Positions 42,789 through 51,327 of a stretch of 64,000 nt of DNA are shown piece by piece. The stretch comes from Microtetraspora glauca (lineage in GTDB: Bacteria > Actinomycetota > Actinomycetes > Streptosporangiales > Streptosporangiaceae), in contig BBYL01000022.1 of assembly GCA_001570385.1 (NCBI GenBank), forward strand, positions 62,001 to 126,000. Direction: 5' to 3'. Both the position numbers and the translations under genes were made by a program. Every line of letters begins with the position of its first letter. Position 1 is the stretch's first letter. The notes under the pieces were generated by a model, which saw nothing but the letters and a program-made list of their open reading frames with translations, was not told the DNA's origin and did no database searches.

Positions 42789-43598
42789 GTGGCGAAGCTG
42801 CGCGGTTTCTACACGCCCAAGACCGCGACCGGCCGGTCCTCGCTGGTTCCCAGCCCGCCCTGGTACTACTCCGGCGACCTGCTCACCGTGGAGTACCGCA
42901 CCGATCCCGCCAAGGTGGCCGCGCTACTCCCCGATCATCTCTCGCTCGCCGACGAGGACCCCGGAGCGGTGGCCGTGATCTGGGCGGACTGGCAGTCGTG
43001 CTCCGGCGGGCAGGAGGAGCTCCTCGACCCCGTCCGGTCGCAGTACAAGGAGTGCTTCGTGGTGGTGCGCTGCTCCCACCAGGGGCAGACCTACTCCCGC
43101 TGCGTCTACATCTGGGTGGACAAGGACTTCGCCATCGCCCGCGGCGCGCACCAGGGCTATCCGAAGAAGCTCGGCTCCATCCACATGACCCGCCCGCACC
43201 CGTTCGGCCAGGCCGCGCCGCGGATCGGGGAAGGGGGCGTCTTCGGCGCCACGCTCGCCGCCGCCGACCGGCGGCTCGCCCAGGCCGTCGTACGGCTGCG
43301 CGAGCCCAGCGAGACCAACGGGTTCGTCAACGGCCACCCGATGGCCCACAACCGCTGGCTGCCGTCCATCGAGCCGGGCAAGGGGCTGGCCCTGGACGAG
43401 CTGATCGTCACGGCCGGGGCGTCCTTCGAGGGTGGCCAGGCGTGGACCGGCGACGCGGAGATCGAGCTGTTCGACGCGCCCACCGAGGAGCTGGCGGACC
43501 TCACCGTGGACGAGGTCATCGGCGGCTACTACCGCCAGGTCGGCGTCGTCTGGAACGGCGGCACCCTGCTCGAGTCGGGCACCTCCGGCGCGGAGTAG
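42789..43598 (+). CDS. Acetoacetate-decarboxylase-superfamily protein
   Basis: 269 residues from a GTG with AAGGAGG upstream. GYPKKLGSIHM carries the Lys pair whose first Lys forms the Schiff base in acetoacetate decarboxylase, so the catalytic centre is present. Relatives in other bacteria act as aldolase-dehydratases on pyruvate instead of decarboxylases, so the reaction is uncertain. Within a ring-cleavage cluster a role on a 2-oxo acid product is plausible. It ends before a long bidirectional hairpin. Confidence 0.8.
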   Translation: MAKLRGFYTPKTATGRSSLVPSPPWYYSGDLLTVEYRTDPAKVAALLPDHLSLADEDPGAVAVIWADWQSCSGGQEELLDPVRSQYKECFVVVRCSHQGQTYSRCVYIWVDKDFAIARGAHQGYPKKLGSIHMTRPHPFGQAAPRIGEGGVFGATLAAADRRLAQAVVRLREPSETNGFVNGHPMAHNRWLPSIEPGKGLALDELIVTAGASFEGGQAWTGDAEIELFDAPTEELADLTVDEVIGGYYRQVGVVWNGGTLLESGTSGAE

Positions 43599-43622
43599 TC
43601 GCCCGTTGACATGAAGGGTTGG

Positions 43623-43666
43623 CATGAATAAGGAGGGCCGGGATTCCCCGGCCCTCCTTATTCATG
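43623..43666. terminator. Bidirectional terminator, perfect 20-bp stem
   Basis: CATGAATAAGGAGGGCCGGG (43623-43642) and its exact complement (43647-43666) enclose ATTC. It lies between the convergent ADC-like and permease genes; TTATTC on one side and AATAAG read in reverse give T-rich tails for both directions. Confidence 0.9.
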
Positions 43667-43675
43667 TTCGGACCA

Positions 43676-45154
43676 CTACTCCGCGGGAGGAGCGCCGTGA
43701 CCGATCTGGGCGTAGGTCCGCGGGTTGCTCGTCTTGATCCACACGCCGTACCCGATGCCGATGACACCGGCGAGCAGGACGAGACCGGGGATCAGCCAGT
43801 TCAGCACCGAGCCGTCGGGGGTGCCGAGCAGCGCCTGGAAGTTGACCACCGCGAGCACCAGGATGACCGCGAGGGCGGCACTGGACAACACCGGAGCGAC
43901 CACCCTGCTCCAGCCGTTCTCGCCCCGACCGTCCCGCCGGAAGTAGCCGATGACCGAGACCGAGGTGACAACGAGCAGCAGGATGACGCCGAGGGCGCCC
44001 AGGTTGGTGAACCAGTTGAACAGCGTGCCGGTCGGGTCGCCGCCGGACACGCCGAACAGCAGCACCACCGCGGCGGCGAAGATCGACTGGGTGAGCGAGC
44101 CCACGTACGGCGAGCCGTGGCTCGGGTGGGAGGCGCCCAGCTTGCCGGGGAGTACGCCCTCGCGGCCGAGCGCGAAGAAGTACCGGGCCACCGCGTTGTG
44201 GAACGACAGCAGCGCGGCGAACACGGCGGTCACCATGAAGACGTTGGCGAGCGTGGAGAAGCCGGAGCCGAGGGTCTGCTCACCGAGGATGAACACCAGG
44301 TCGGTGGCCTTCTCGCCGGACTCTGCGACGATGTTGTCCACGCCGGTTCCCATCGACATCGCCCAGGCGGTGAAGGCGTAGAACAGACCGATCACCGCGA
44401 CGGCGATGTAGGTGGCGCGGCTGACGGTCCGCTTGGGGTCGCGACACTCCTCGCTGTAGATCGCGCCGGACTCGAAGCCCATGAACGACGCCATCACCCA
44501 GCAGAACCCGGCGCCGACCGCTCCGGTGGTCAGCGCGCCCCAGGTGAACGGCTCGGCGGACAGGCCGGACGGCGCGTTGGAGACCTGGGCGAAGTCGAAG
44601 GCGAGCACGGTCAGGCTCTCGCAGATGAGCAGGACGGCCAGTACACGGGCGTTCAGGTCGATCCTGCGGTAGCCGAGGATCGCGATCAGCACCAGCGCGA
44701 CCAGCGAGCACACCCACCACGGCACGTCCAGGCCGAAGTGCGCGCCGAGGAGCCCGGAGGCGGCTGCGCCGAACAGGCCGTACAGGCCGACCTGCATCGC
44801 GTTGTAGGCGACCAGCGCGACGAAGGAGGCGCCGACGCCTCCGACCCTGCCCAGGCCCTGGGCGATGTAGGAGTAGAACGCGCCGGCGTTGGAGATGTGC
44901 CGGCTCATCGCGGCGTACCCGACGGAGAAGACCGCGAGCACGGTGGCGAGCACCAGATAGATGAGGGGCACGCCGATCACCCCGGTGGTGCCGTAGCTCA
45001 TGGGGAGGCCACCGGCGGCGACGGTCAGCGGGGAGGACGCGGCCACCACGAAGAAGACGATGTCCGGCACGCCGATACGACGGCGGGAGAGTTCGTGCGT
45101 GGCGGACTGTTCACCGGCCGAGAGCCGTCCGGTGGCGATTGCCTCATCGGCCAT
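43676..45154 (-). CDS. APC superfamily amino acid/amine permease
   Basis: 492 residues from the ATG at 45154 with GGAAGG upstream. About 12 membrane helices; FFVVAASSPLTVAAGGLPMSYG in helix 1 and FMGFESGAIYSEECRDPKRTV after helix 6 are typical of the APC family. It would import an amine or amino acid by proton symport. Its place between the ligase and glutaminase genes suggests it brings in the ligase substrate. Confidence 0.9.
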   Translation of the reverse strand: MADEAIATGRLSAGEQSATHELSRRRIGVPDIVFFVVAASSPLTVAAGGLPMSYGTTGVIGVPLIYLVLATVLAVFSVGYAAMSRHISNAGAFYSYIAQGLGRVGGVGASFVALVAYNAMQVGLYGLFGAAASGLLGAHFGLDVPWWVCSLVALVLIAILGYRRIDLNARVLAVLLICESLTVLAFDFAQVSNAPSGLSAEPFTWGALTTGAVGAGFCWVMASFMGFESGAIYSEECRDPKRTVSRATYIAVAVIGLFYAFTAWAMSMGTGVDNIVAESGEKATDLVFILGEQTLGSGFSTLANVFMVTAVFAALLSFHNAVARYFFALGREGVLPGKLGASHPSHGSPYVGSLTQSIFAAAVVLLFGVSGGDPTGTLFNWFTNLGALGVILLLVVTSVSVIGYFRRDGRGENGWSRVVAPVLSSAALAVILVLAVVNFQALLGTPDGSVLNWLIPGLVLLAGVIGIGYGVWIKTSNPRTYAQIGHGAPPAE

Positions 45155-45204
45155 GGCAACCTTCCATATTGGGTGGATCGGGGTTCGTGGCGAGATCGTT
45201 TGCA

Positions 45205-45238
45205 TACGTACGACCTGCCGTTTGGCGGATCGTACGTG
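45205..45238. promoter_or_regulatory. Imperfect palindrome between permease and MarR genes
   Basis: TACGTACGA (45205-45213) and TCGTACGTG (45230-45238) pair at eight of nine positions around a 16-base core. Next to it CAAATGAACT repeats a word from the ligase/ADC promoter region. Likely an operator for the permease and the MarR gene. Confidence 0.45.
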
Positions 45239-45281
45239 TACAAATGAACTTGACGCAAGAGTTGACATGAAAGGAGCCGGG

Positions 45282-45854
45282 GTGCCCGCGCACTATTCGT
45301 TGTCGGAGACCGAGGAGGCGGTGAAGCGCCGTCTGGGAGAGATCCCCGTCCGGCGCGAGGCACTCGCCGCCGTCTCCAACCTGTATCGCGCGGCCGCCGC
45401 GGTCCGGCAGCATCTGGAGAACTCCGCGCTACGCTCGGCCGACCTCACCTGGAGCGCGTTCGTCGTGTTGTGGGTGGTATGGATCTGGGAGGAGATCGAG
45501 ACCCGGCACGCCGCCGCCGAGGCGGGCATCTCCAAGGGCACGCTCACCGGCATCATCAAGACCCTGGAGTCGCGCGGCCTGGCGGAGCGCCGCCAGCATC
45601 CCGACGACGGCCGGCTGGCGCTACTGCGGCTCACTCCCGAGGGCCTGGCCCTGATGGAGACGCTGTTCCCCGCGTTCAACGACGAGGAGTCGTTCGTGGT
45701 GGGCGCGCTCAAGGACGAGGAGTCGCTCCACCTCGCCGACACGCTGCGCCGCATCGTCACCCACCTGGAGGAGCACGGCGAGGAGCGGCGGGAGAACCTG
45801 CGTCGCGACTCCCCCGCCCCGCCGCGTCGCGGCGGCCGCCGCCGGTCGAGCTAG
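45282..45854 (+). CDS. MarR family regulator of the catabolic cluster
   Basis: 190 residues from the GTG at 45282, seven bases after AAGGAG; an ATG at 45267 is the alternative. The winged helix is clear: ETRHAAAEAGISKGTLTGIIKTLESRGLAERRQHPDDGRLALLRLTPEG. The N-terminal extension is longer than usual. MarR proteins (HpaR/HpcR) repress homoprotocatechuate clusters in enterobacteria, so this gene is the best candidate for binding the repeated operators here. It converges with the glutaminase gene. Confidence 0.9.
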   Translation: MPAHYSLSETEEAVKRRLGEIPVRREALAAVSNLYRAAAAVRQHLENSALRSADLTWSAFVVLWVVWIWEEIETRHAAAEAGISKGTLTGIIKTLESRGLAERRQHPDDGRLALLRLTPEGLALMETLFPAFNDEESFVVGALKDEESLHLADTLRRIVTHLEEHGEERRENLRRDSPAPPRRGGRRRSS

Positions 45855-45860
45855 AGCCGG

Positions 45861-46559
45861 TCAGGCCGACCTGGCGGCCGTGACCAAGCCGTCGAAGACG
45901 CGCTGGTTGACGGGGTCGGTCGCCGCGGTGTCCTCGGGGTGCCACTGGACGCCCAGGAACCAGCCCGCCCTCGCGGCCCGCTCGGCGGCCTCGACCGTGC
46001 CGTCCTCCGCGTGGGCGGTGGCCACCAGGCCCTCCCCGAGCGACGACGCGCACTGGTGGTGGTAGCAGGACGCCTCCACCTTCTCCGCGCCGGTCACCCG
46101 GGCGAGCAGCGAGTCCGGCCGTACGCGCACGGGGTGGACGAGGTGGCGGTGGTCCGGCTCCATGTGCTGGCGCAGCCGCCCGCCGAGGGCCACGTTGACG
46201 ACCTGGAGCCCGCGGCAGATGGCCAGGGTGGGCAGGCCGGTGCGCAGCGCGTGCCGGGCCGCCGCGAGGTCGAAGGCGTCCTGCTCGGCGTCCACGTCGT
46301 AGACGCTCTCGTGCGCCGTGTCGTCGCCGTACGCCGAGGGGGCGAGGTCGCCGCCGCCGGGGAGCAGCAGCCCGTCCACGGCGGCCAACCGGCCCGCCGC
46401 CTCGTCCGCGCCCACGGGATGCATGAGGAAGGGCTCGCCGCCGGCGCGGTAGACGGCGTCGGCGAGCGCCCTCGCGGTCACCACTGCCGAGTAACGGAGC
46501 GCGGACGTGGTGGCGGCGAACCGTGAGGGAATCGCGATGATCGGCCGGCGATCGGGCAT
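45861..46559 (-). CDS. Class-I glutamine amidotransferase, PuuD-like gamma-glutamyl hydrolase
   Basis: 232 residues from the ATG at 46559 with AAGGAG upstream. The nucleophile elbow LAICRGLQVVN (Cys), the oxyanion loop LLPGGGDLAP and the His-Glu pair in VQWHPED make the full triad. It belongs to peptidase C26, which removes gamma-glutamyl groups from gamma-glutamyl-GABA. With a ligase of the PuuA type in the same cluster it probably removes glutamate after the amine has been processed. Confidence 0.88.
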   Translation of the reverse strand: MPDRRPIIAIPSRFAATTSALRYSAVVTARALADAVYRAGGEPFLMHPVGADEAAGRLAAVDGLLLPGGGDLAPSAYGDDTAHESVYDVDAEQDAFDLAAARHALRTGLPTLAICRGLQVVNVALGGRLRQHMEPDHRHLVHPVRVRPDSLLARVTGAEKVEASCYHHQCASSLGEGLVATAHAEDGTVEAAERAARAGWFLGVQWHPEDTAATDPVNQRVFDGLVTAARSA

Positions 46560-46579
46560 CCCAGTCTCCTTGCAGCTTG

Positions 46580-46591
46580 TTTGACTCCAAA
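46580..46591. promoter_or_regulatory. TTTG-N4-CAAA operator (glutaminase side)
   Basis: TTTGACTCCAAA, flanked by GTTTG and CAAACGA, lies 20 bases upstream of the glutaminase start. It matches the sites at 46636 and 42646. Confidence 0.65.
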
Positions 46592-46635
46592 CGATACCGT
46601 CATATTGACTCGCCGCGAGAGCGCGACCTAAATTG

Positions 46636-46647
46636 TTTGGAACCAAA
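46636..46647. promoter_or_regulatory. TTTG-N4-CAAA operator (dehydrogenase side)
   Basis: GTTTGGAACCAAAC is symmetrical; the TTTG-N4-CAAA core spans 46636-46647, 16 bases before the aldehyde dehydrogenase start and 56 bases from the other site. Confidence 0.7.
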
Positions 46648-46663
46648 CGACTTGGAGGGGCGG

Positions 46664-48118
46664 ATGGCCACTGTCGGGGATGTCACGGTCCAGGAGGATC
46701 ACTGGATCGGGGGCGAACGAGTCTCCTCACCTGCGACGTTCGACGATGTCTCGCCGATCGACGGACAGGTGATCGCGCGGGTCGCACGCGGCGGCGCGAA
46801 GGAGGCCGACGAGGCGGTCCGGGCCGCGACCAAAGCGTTCCCCGCGTGGGCGCGTACGAGCCGTGAGGAGCGGGCGCGTCTTCTGCACGCGATCGCCGAC
46901 GGAGTCGAGAAGCGGCTGGACCAGCTCGCGATCGTGGAGACGACCGACAACGGCGCTCTGCTTCGTTCGCACCTGCGTGGTGTGATGCCCCGCGTGGCGC
47001 ACAACTTCCGCTTCTTCGCCGACTGGCTGCTCGGCCTCGGGCACGACGACTTCGAGACCCGCGGGCACCGCAACCACGTCTCGTGGGATCCGGCCGGGGT
47101 GTGCGCCCTGATCACGCCGTGGAACGCGCCGCTCATGCTGGCCACCTGGAAGATCGCCCCCGCGCTCGCCGCCGGGGACACGGTCGTCCTGAAGCCGGCC
47201 GAGTGGTCGCCCCTCACCGCGTCGCTGCTGGCCGAGATCACCGCCGAGGCCGGGCTGCCCGACGGCGTGTTCAACGTCGTCCAGGGCTACGGCGAGGAGG
47301 TCGGCGCCCCCCTGGTCGCCCACCCCGACGTCCGCCGGATCAGCTTCACCGGATCGGTGCCCACCGCCCGGCACATCGCCCGGGCGGCGGCGGCCAACCT
47401 GACCCCGCTGTCCCTCGAACTCGGCGGCAAGTCCCCGCTGATCGTGTTCGCCGACGCCGACCTGGACCTGGCCGTGAACCTCGCGGTCGAGCAGTACGAC
47501 AACGCCGGGCAGGTCTGCCTGGCCGGGACCCGGCTGCTGGTCGAGGAGAGCGTCGCCGCCGAGTTCACCGAGCGGTTCGTCGCCAAGGCGGCCACGCTCC
47601 GCCAGGGCGACCCGCGCGACCTCGCCACCGACATCGGCCCCAACATCCACCGCGAGCACGTCGAGCGGATCGACGGGTTCGTCCAGCGGGCCATCGCCGC
47701 CGGAGCCACGCCCGTCATCGGCGGCGGCCCCAACACCGACCTCGGCGGCCTCTACTACCGGCCCACCCTGTTCACCGGCGCGGCCGCGGACAGCGAGATC
47801 GTCAACGAGGAGGTCTTCGGACCGGTCCTCACGCTCCAGACGTTCCGTACCGAGGAGGAGGCCGTCGAGATGGCCAACTCCACCAGGTTCGGTCTGGCCG
47901 CCACCCTGGCGACGGGGTCGCGCGAGCGGGCCGACAGGGTCACCGAGCGTCTCGTCGCCGGCACCGTCTGGGTCAACTGCTTCTTCGTCCGCGACCTGCA
48001 GGCCCCGTTCGGCGGCGCGCGCCAGTCGGGCGTCGGCCGCGAGGGCGGCGACTGGAGCTTCGACTTCTACTGCGACGTCAAGAACACCGTCACCGCGCCG
48101 GGAGGCTGGAATGGGTGA
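46664..48118 (+). CDS. Aldehyde dehydrogenase, HpaE/CHMS-dehydrogenase-like
   Basis: 484 residues from the ATG with GGAGGGG upstream. NAD-binding ITPWNAPLM and FTGSVPTA, general-base LELGGKSP (Glu) and nucleophile GQVCLAG (Cys) are present. Its length and its coupling to an HpaD-like dioxygenase fit 5-carboxymethyl-2-hydroxymuconate-semialdehyde dehydrogenase of the homoprotocatechuate pathway. Other semialdehydes remain possible. Its last eight bases overlap the dioxygenase gene. Confidence 0.87.
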   Translation: MATVGDVTVQEDHWIGGERVSSPATFDDVSPIDGQVIARVARGGAKEADEAVRAATKAFPAWARTSREERARLLHAIADGVEKRLDQLAIVETTDNGALLRSHLRGVMPRVAHNFRFFADWLLGLGHDDFETRGHRNHVSWDPAGVCALITPWNAPLMLATWKIAPALAAGDTVVLKPAEWSPLTASLLAEITAEAGLPDGVFNVVQGYGEEVGAPLVAHPDVRRISFTGSVPTARHIARAAAANLTPLSLELGGKSPLIVFADADLDLAVNLAVEQYDNAGQVCLAGTRLLVEESVAAEFTERFVAKAATLRQGDPRDLATDIGPNIHREHVERIDGFVQRAIAAGATPVIGGGPNTDLGGLYYRPTLFTGAAADSEIVNEEVFGPVLTLQTFRTEEEAVEMANSTRFGLAATLATGSRERADRVTERLVAGTVWVNCFFVRDLQAPFGGARQSGVGREGGDWSFDFYCDVKNTVTAPGGWNG

Positions 48119-49052
48119 AGTCGTCGGCGCGGGCATCCTCGCCCACGCCCCCACGATCATGCTGCCCCTTGAGGTCCGCAAGGAGCTCAACGAGGGCAAG
48201 GAGATCAGCATCGTCCCCGGGCTCCGGCGCCTGCGGGAGGAGGTCTTCGAGACCGTCGACTACGACACCGTGATCGTGCTCGACTCGCACTGGGCGACCA
48301 CCGTGGAGTTCGTGGTCACCGCGCAGGACCGGCGTTCCGGGCTCTTCACCTCGGAGGAGCTCCCGCGCGGCATGTGCCGGATCCCCTACGACTTCCCCGG
48401 CGACCCCGAGCTGGCCCGCCTGATCGCGGCCCAGCAGGAGAAGCACGCCACCTGGATCACCGCGATCGACGACCACCACCTGCCGATCTTCTACGCCACG
48501 GTCAACCTGTGGAAGTACCTCGGCGTACCCGGCAAGCGGTGGATCTCGATCGGCATGTGCCAGACCGCCGAGACCGAGGACAACCTCCGGCTGGGCCGCG
48601 CGGTAGGCGACGCCATCGCGGCGAGCGACCGCAAGGTCCTGCTGATCGCCTCGGGCGCGTTCTCGCACACCTTCTGGCCGCTGCGTCAGCTCCGCGCCCA
48701 CGAGTCCAGCGACCCCGTGCACGTCTTCTCCCCCGAGGCGCGTGCCGCGGACGAGGAGCGCATCGAGTGGATGCTGGCGGGCGACCACGCCCGCGTGCTC
48801 GACACGATGGAGGACTTCTACCGCTTCAAGCCCGAGGCGCGGTTCGGCCACTACCTGATGATGGCCGGGGCCCTCGGCGAGCACGACCTCATCGCGCCGG
48901 GGCGGCTCTACAGCGACTACGAGAACGCCACGGGCACCGGTCAGGTGCACATCTGGTTCGACCGGCCGGAAAGCGGCTTCGCCGCTCCGCAGGCCACCGA
49001 CAGCTCGGGCGACCCGTACCCCTACCCGTTCACCCTCGAAGGGACCCGTTGA
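48111..49052 (+). CDS. LigB-family extradiol dioxygenase, HpaD-like
   Basis: 313 residues, starting within the dehydrogenase gene. ILAHAPTIMLP has the first metal His, VLDSHWATTVEFV the second, and GLFTSEELPRGM, ASGAFSHTFW and the C-terminal GTGQVH follow the pattern of enterobacterial 3,4-dihydroxyphenylacetate 2,3-dioxygenase (class III). It would open a catechol ring next to the hydroxyls using Fe(II) and oxygen. The side chain of the true substrate is not known. Confidence 0.85.
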   Translation: MGEVVGAGILAHAPTIMLPLEVRKELNEGKEISIVPGLRRLREEVFETVDYDTVIVLDSHWATTVEFVVTAQDRRSGLFTSEELPRGMCRIPYDFPGDPELARLIAAQQEKHATWITAIDDHHLPIFYATVNLWKYLGVPGKRWISIGMCQTAETEDNLRLGRAVGDAIAASDRKVLLIASGAFSHTFWPLRQLRAHESSDPVHVFSPEARAADEERIEWMLAGDHARVLDTMEDFYRFKPEARFGHYLMMAGALGEHDLIAPGRLYSDYENATGTGQVHIWFDRPESGFAAPQATDSSGDPYPYPFTLEGTR

Positions 49053-49897
49053 TGCCCGAGTACCGCAGGATCCTCCTGGACGGCGCCGCCACCCAGGTAC
49101 GCCGGGAGGGTGACGAGCTGGTCAGCGCGGACGGCCGCGTGGTGGGCGTCGACGACGCCGTCCACCTGCCGCCGAGCGTGCCGAGCAAGATCGTCGCCGT
49201 CCACCTGAACCACCGCAGCCGGGTCGAGGAGTTCATGACCTCGCTGCCCCCGGCACCGACGTACTTCCACAAGCCGACCTCGTCGCTGAACGGCCACAAG
49301 GGCGCGATCGTCCGTCCCGAGCGGTGCAAGTACCTCAACTACGAGGGCGAGGTGGCCATCGTCATCGGCCGCACCGCGCGGGGCATCTCGCCCGAGGAGG
49401 CCGGGGACTACATCGCCGGCTACACCGTGGGCAACGACTACGGCCTGCACGACTTCCGCGACACCGACGCCGGATCGATGCTGCGGGTGAAGGGCTCCGA
49501 CACGCTCTGCCCGCTCGGCCCCGGCCTGGTCACCGACTGGGACTTCCACGGCAAGCGGCTGCGCACGTACGTCAACGGCACGGTCGTGCAGGACGGCTCC
49601 ACCGACGAGATGGAGTGGGACATGCACTACCTCGTCGCCGACATCGCCCGCACGATCACGCTCTACCCGGGCGACGTACTGCTGTCGGGCACCCCGGCCA
49701 ACTCGCGGCCGGTCCAGCCTGGCGACGTGGTCGAGGTCGAGGTCGAGGGCCTCGGCACGCTGACCAACCACATCGTCCAGGGCCCCGCCCCCATCCGTGA
49801 CGACTGCGGCGCCCAGCCCACCGAGTCCGAGGAGGTCATCTCGACCACCTTCGGCGGTGACTGGGAGTTCCGCGGCATCCGCGCCCCCAAGCGCTAG
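49052..49897 (+). CDS. Fumarylacetoacetate-hydrolase-family protein, HpaG/fumarylpyruvate-type
   Basis: 281 residues; the ATG overlaps the dioxygenase stop by one base. NYEGEVAIVIG supplies the metal Glu pair, YTVGNDYGLHDFRD the middle block and LLSGTPANSRP the closing loop. In homoprotocatechuate clusters this family acts as decarboxylase/isomerase on the ring-cleavage product; elsewhere it hydrolyses C-C bonds of acylpyruvates. Genes for the later hydratase and aldolase (HpaH, HpaI) and for HpaF are not seen in the window. Confidence 0.87.
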   Translation: MPEYRRILLDGAATQVRREGDELVSADGRVVGVDDAVHLPPSVPSKIVAVHLNHRSRVEEFMTSLPPAPTYFHKPTSSLNGHKGAIVRPERCKYLNYEGEVAIVIGRTARGISPEEAGDYIAGYTVGNDYGLHDFRDTDAGSMLRVKGSDTLCPLGPGLVTDWDFHGKRLRTYVNGTVVQDGSTDEMEWDMHYLVADIARTITLYPGDVLLSGTPANSRPVQPGDVVEVEVEGLGTLTNHIVQGPAPIRDDCGAQPTESEEVISTTFGGDWEFRGIRAPKR

Positions 49898-49926
49898 GCC
49901 ACACGCGTTAGAAGGAGTCAGTAAGC

Positions 49927-50115
49927 ATGAAGGTCATCGTCGACATGGACGTCTGCAAGGACCACGGGCAGTGCGTCTTCTCCGCCCCCGAGGTCTTCCA
50001 GATCAACGAGAACGGCCGGCTGGTCTTCGAGGCCGAGCCCGACGAGTCGCTGCGCGACGCCGTCGAGGAGGCCGCCGACGTCTGCCCGCTCCAGGCCATC
50101 ACGATCGAGGGCTGA
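49927..50115 (+). CDS. [3Fe-4S] ferredoxin, P450 partner type
   Basis: 62 residues with AAGGAGT upstream. DVCKDHGQCVFSAPEVF and DVCPLQAI give three cluster Cys (10, 16 and 53), the pattern of small 3Fe-4S ferredoxins that feed bacterial P450s. Five bases before the reductase gene, so the two are co-expressed. The only P450 in the window lies 8.7 kb away in the divergent part of the same cluster. Confidence 0.93.
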   Translation: MKVIVDMDVCKDHGQCVFSAPEVFQINENGRLVFEAEPDESLRDAVEEAADVCPLQAITIEG

Positions 50116-50120
50116 CGAAC

Positions 50121-51311
50121 GTGGGCCAGCGCATCGTGATCGCGGGCGCCTCCATGGGCGGCCTGCGCGCGGCCGAGCGGCTGCGCGCCTCCGGATTCAT
50201 GGGAGAAATCGTCGCCGTCGGCGACGAGACCCACATGCCCTACAACCGGCCGCCGCTCTCCAAGGAGGCACTCGCCTCCGAGGTGACCCACGAGGCGGTC
50301 GCGTTCCGGCTGCGCCCGGCCGTCGCCGACGTGACGTGGCGGCTCGGCGTCCGGATCGCCTCCGCCGACCTCGCGGCGGGAGCCGTACGGCTCGCGGACG
50401 GTGCCGAACTGGCCTACGACGGCCTGGTGATCGCCACCGGGATGCGGCCGCGACGGCTGCCCACGCCCGGCCCCGCGCTGGGCAGGCACGTCGTACGGAC
50501 CCTTGAGGACGCCTGCGCGCTGCGCGGCGAGCTGGGCCCGGACGCCCGCGTGCTGGTCATCGGAGCAGGATTCATCGGATGCGAGGTCGCCGCGACGGCG
50601 CGGCTCCTCGGCGCCGACGTGACCGTGGTCGCGCCGGAGGCGGTGCCCATGCGGCGCCCGCTCGGCGACGACCTCGGCGCCGCGCTCCAGCGGCGGCACG
50701 AACGGCAGGGGATCCGCTTCCTGCTGGGCCGTACGGTCGCCGCGTTCCTCGGCGAGGACCGGGTCACCGGTGCCGAGCTGTCCGACGGCACCCGCCTCGA
50801 CGCCAATGTCGTCGTTGAGGCGGTCGGTTCGGCCTCCAACACCGAGTGGCTGGACGGCAACGGCCTCGACCTGTCCGACGGTGTGCTGTGCGACAACGCG
50901 CTGCGCGTCGAGGGGCGGCCCGGGGTGGTGGCGGTGGGCGATGTGGCCCGCTTCCCCAACCCCCGCTACGACGGCGTGGCCCGGCGGGTCGAGCACTGGA
51001 GCATCCCGACCGACACGGCCAAGCGGGCCGCCGTCACGCTGATGACCGACCTCGGGCTGTCCGGGCACGACCCCGCGCCCTTCACGCCGCTGCCCACCTT
51101 CTGGAGCGACCAGTACGACCTGCGGATCCAGTCGTTCGGCACCCCGGCGCTCGGCGGGGACGACATCCGCGTCCTGGAAGGCGACCTCGACGGTGAGGTC
51201 GTGGTCGGCTACCACCGCGACGGGGCGCTCGTCGGCGTCGTGATGATCGGCCTTCCGTCCGCCGTCGCCCGCTACCGCGCCGAGCTGATGCGCGGCCCCG
51301 CCGCCGCCTGA
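50121..51311 (+). CDS. FAD-dependent ferredoxin reductase
   Basis: 396 residues from the GTG at 50121. It has two dinucleotide folds: IVIAGASMGGLRAAERLR for FAD and VLVIGAGFIGCEVAATARLLG for NAD(P)H, with VAVGDVARF at the second FAD contact. It belongs to the rubredoxin/putidaredoxin-reductase group. It would pass electrons from NAD(P)H to the ferredoxin and on to the P450. It is the last complete gene of the cluster. Confidence 0.93.
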   Translation: MGQRIVIAGASMGGLRAAERLRASGFMGEIVAVGDETHMPYNRPPLSKEALASEVTHEAVAFRLRPAVADVTWRLGVRIASADLAAGAVRLADGAELAYDGLVIATGMRPRRLPTPGPALGRHVVRTLEDACALRGELGPDARVLVIGAGFIGCEVAATARLLGADVTVVAPEAVPMRRPLGDDLGAALQRRHERQGIRFLLGRTVAAFLGEDRVTGAELSDGTRLDANVVVEAVGSASNTEWLDGNGLDLSDGVLCDNALRVEGRPGVVAVGDVARFPNPRYDGVARRVEHWSIPTDTAKRAAVTLMTDLGLSGHDPAPFTPLPTFWSDQYDLRIQSFGTPALGGDDIRVLEGDLDGEVVVGYHRDGALVGVVMIGLPSAVARYRAELMRGPAAA

Positions 51312-51327
51312 ACCCGGAGAACCCCCT

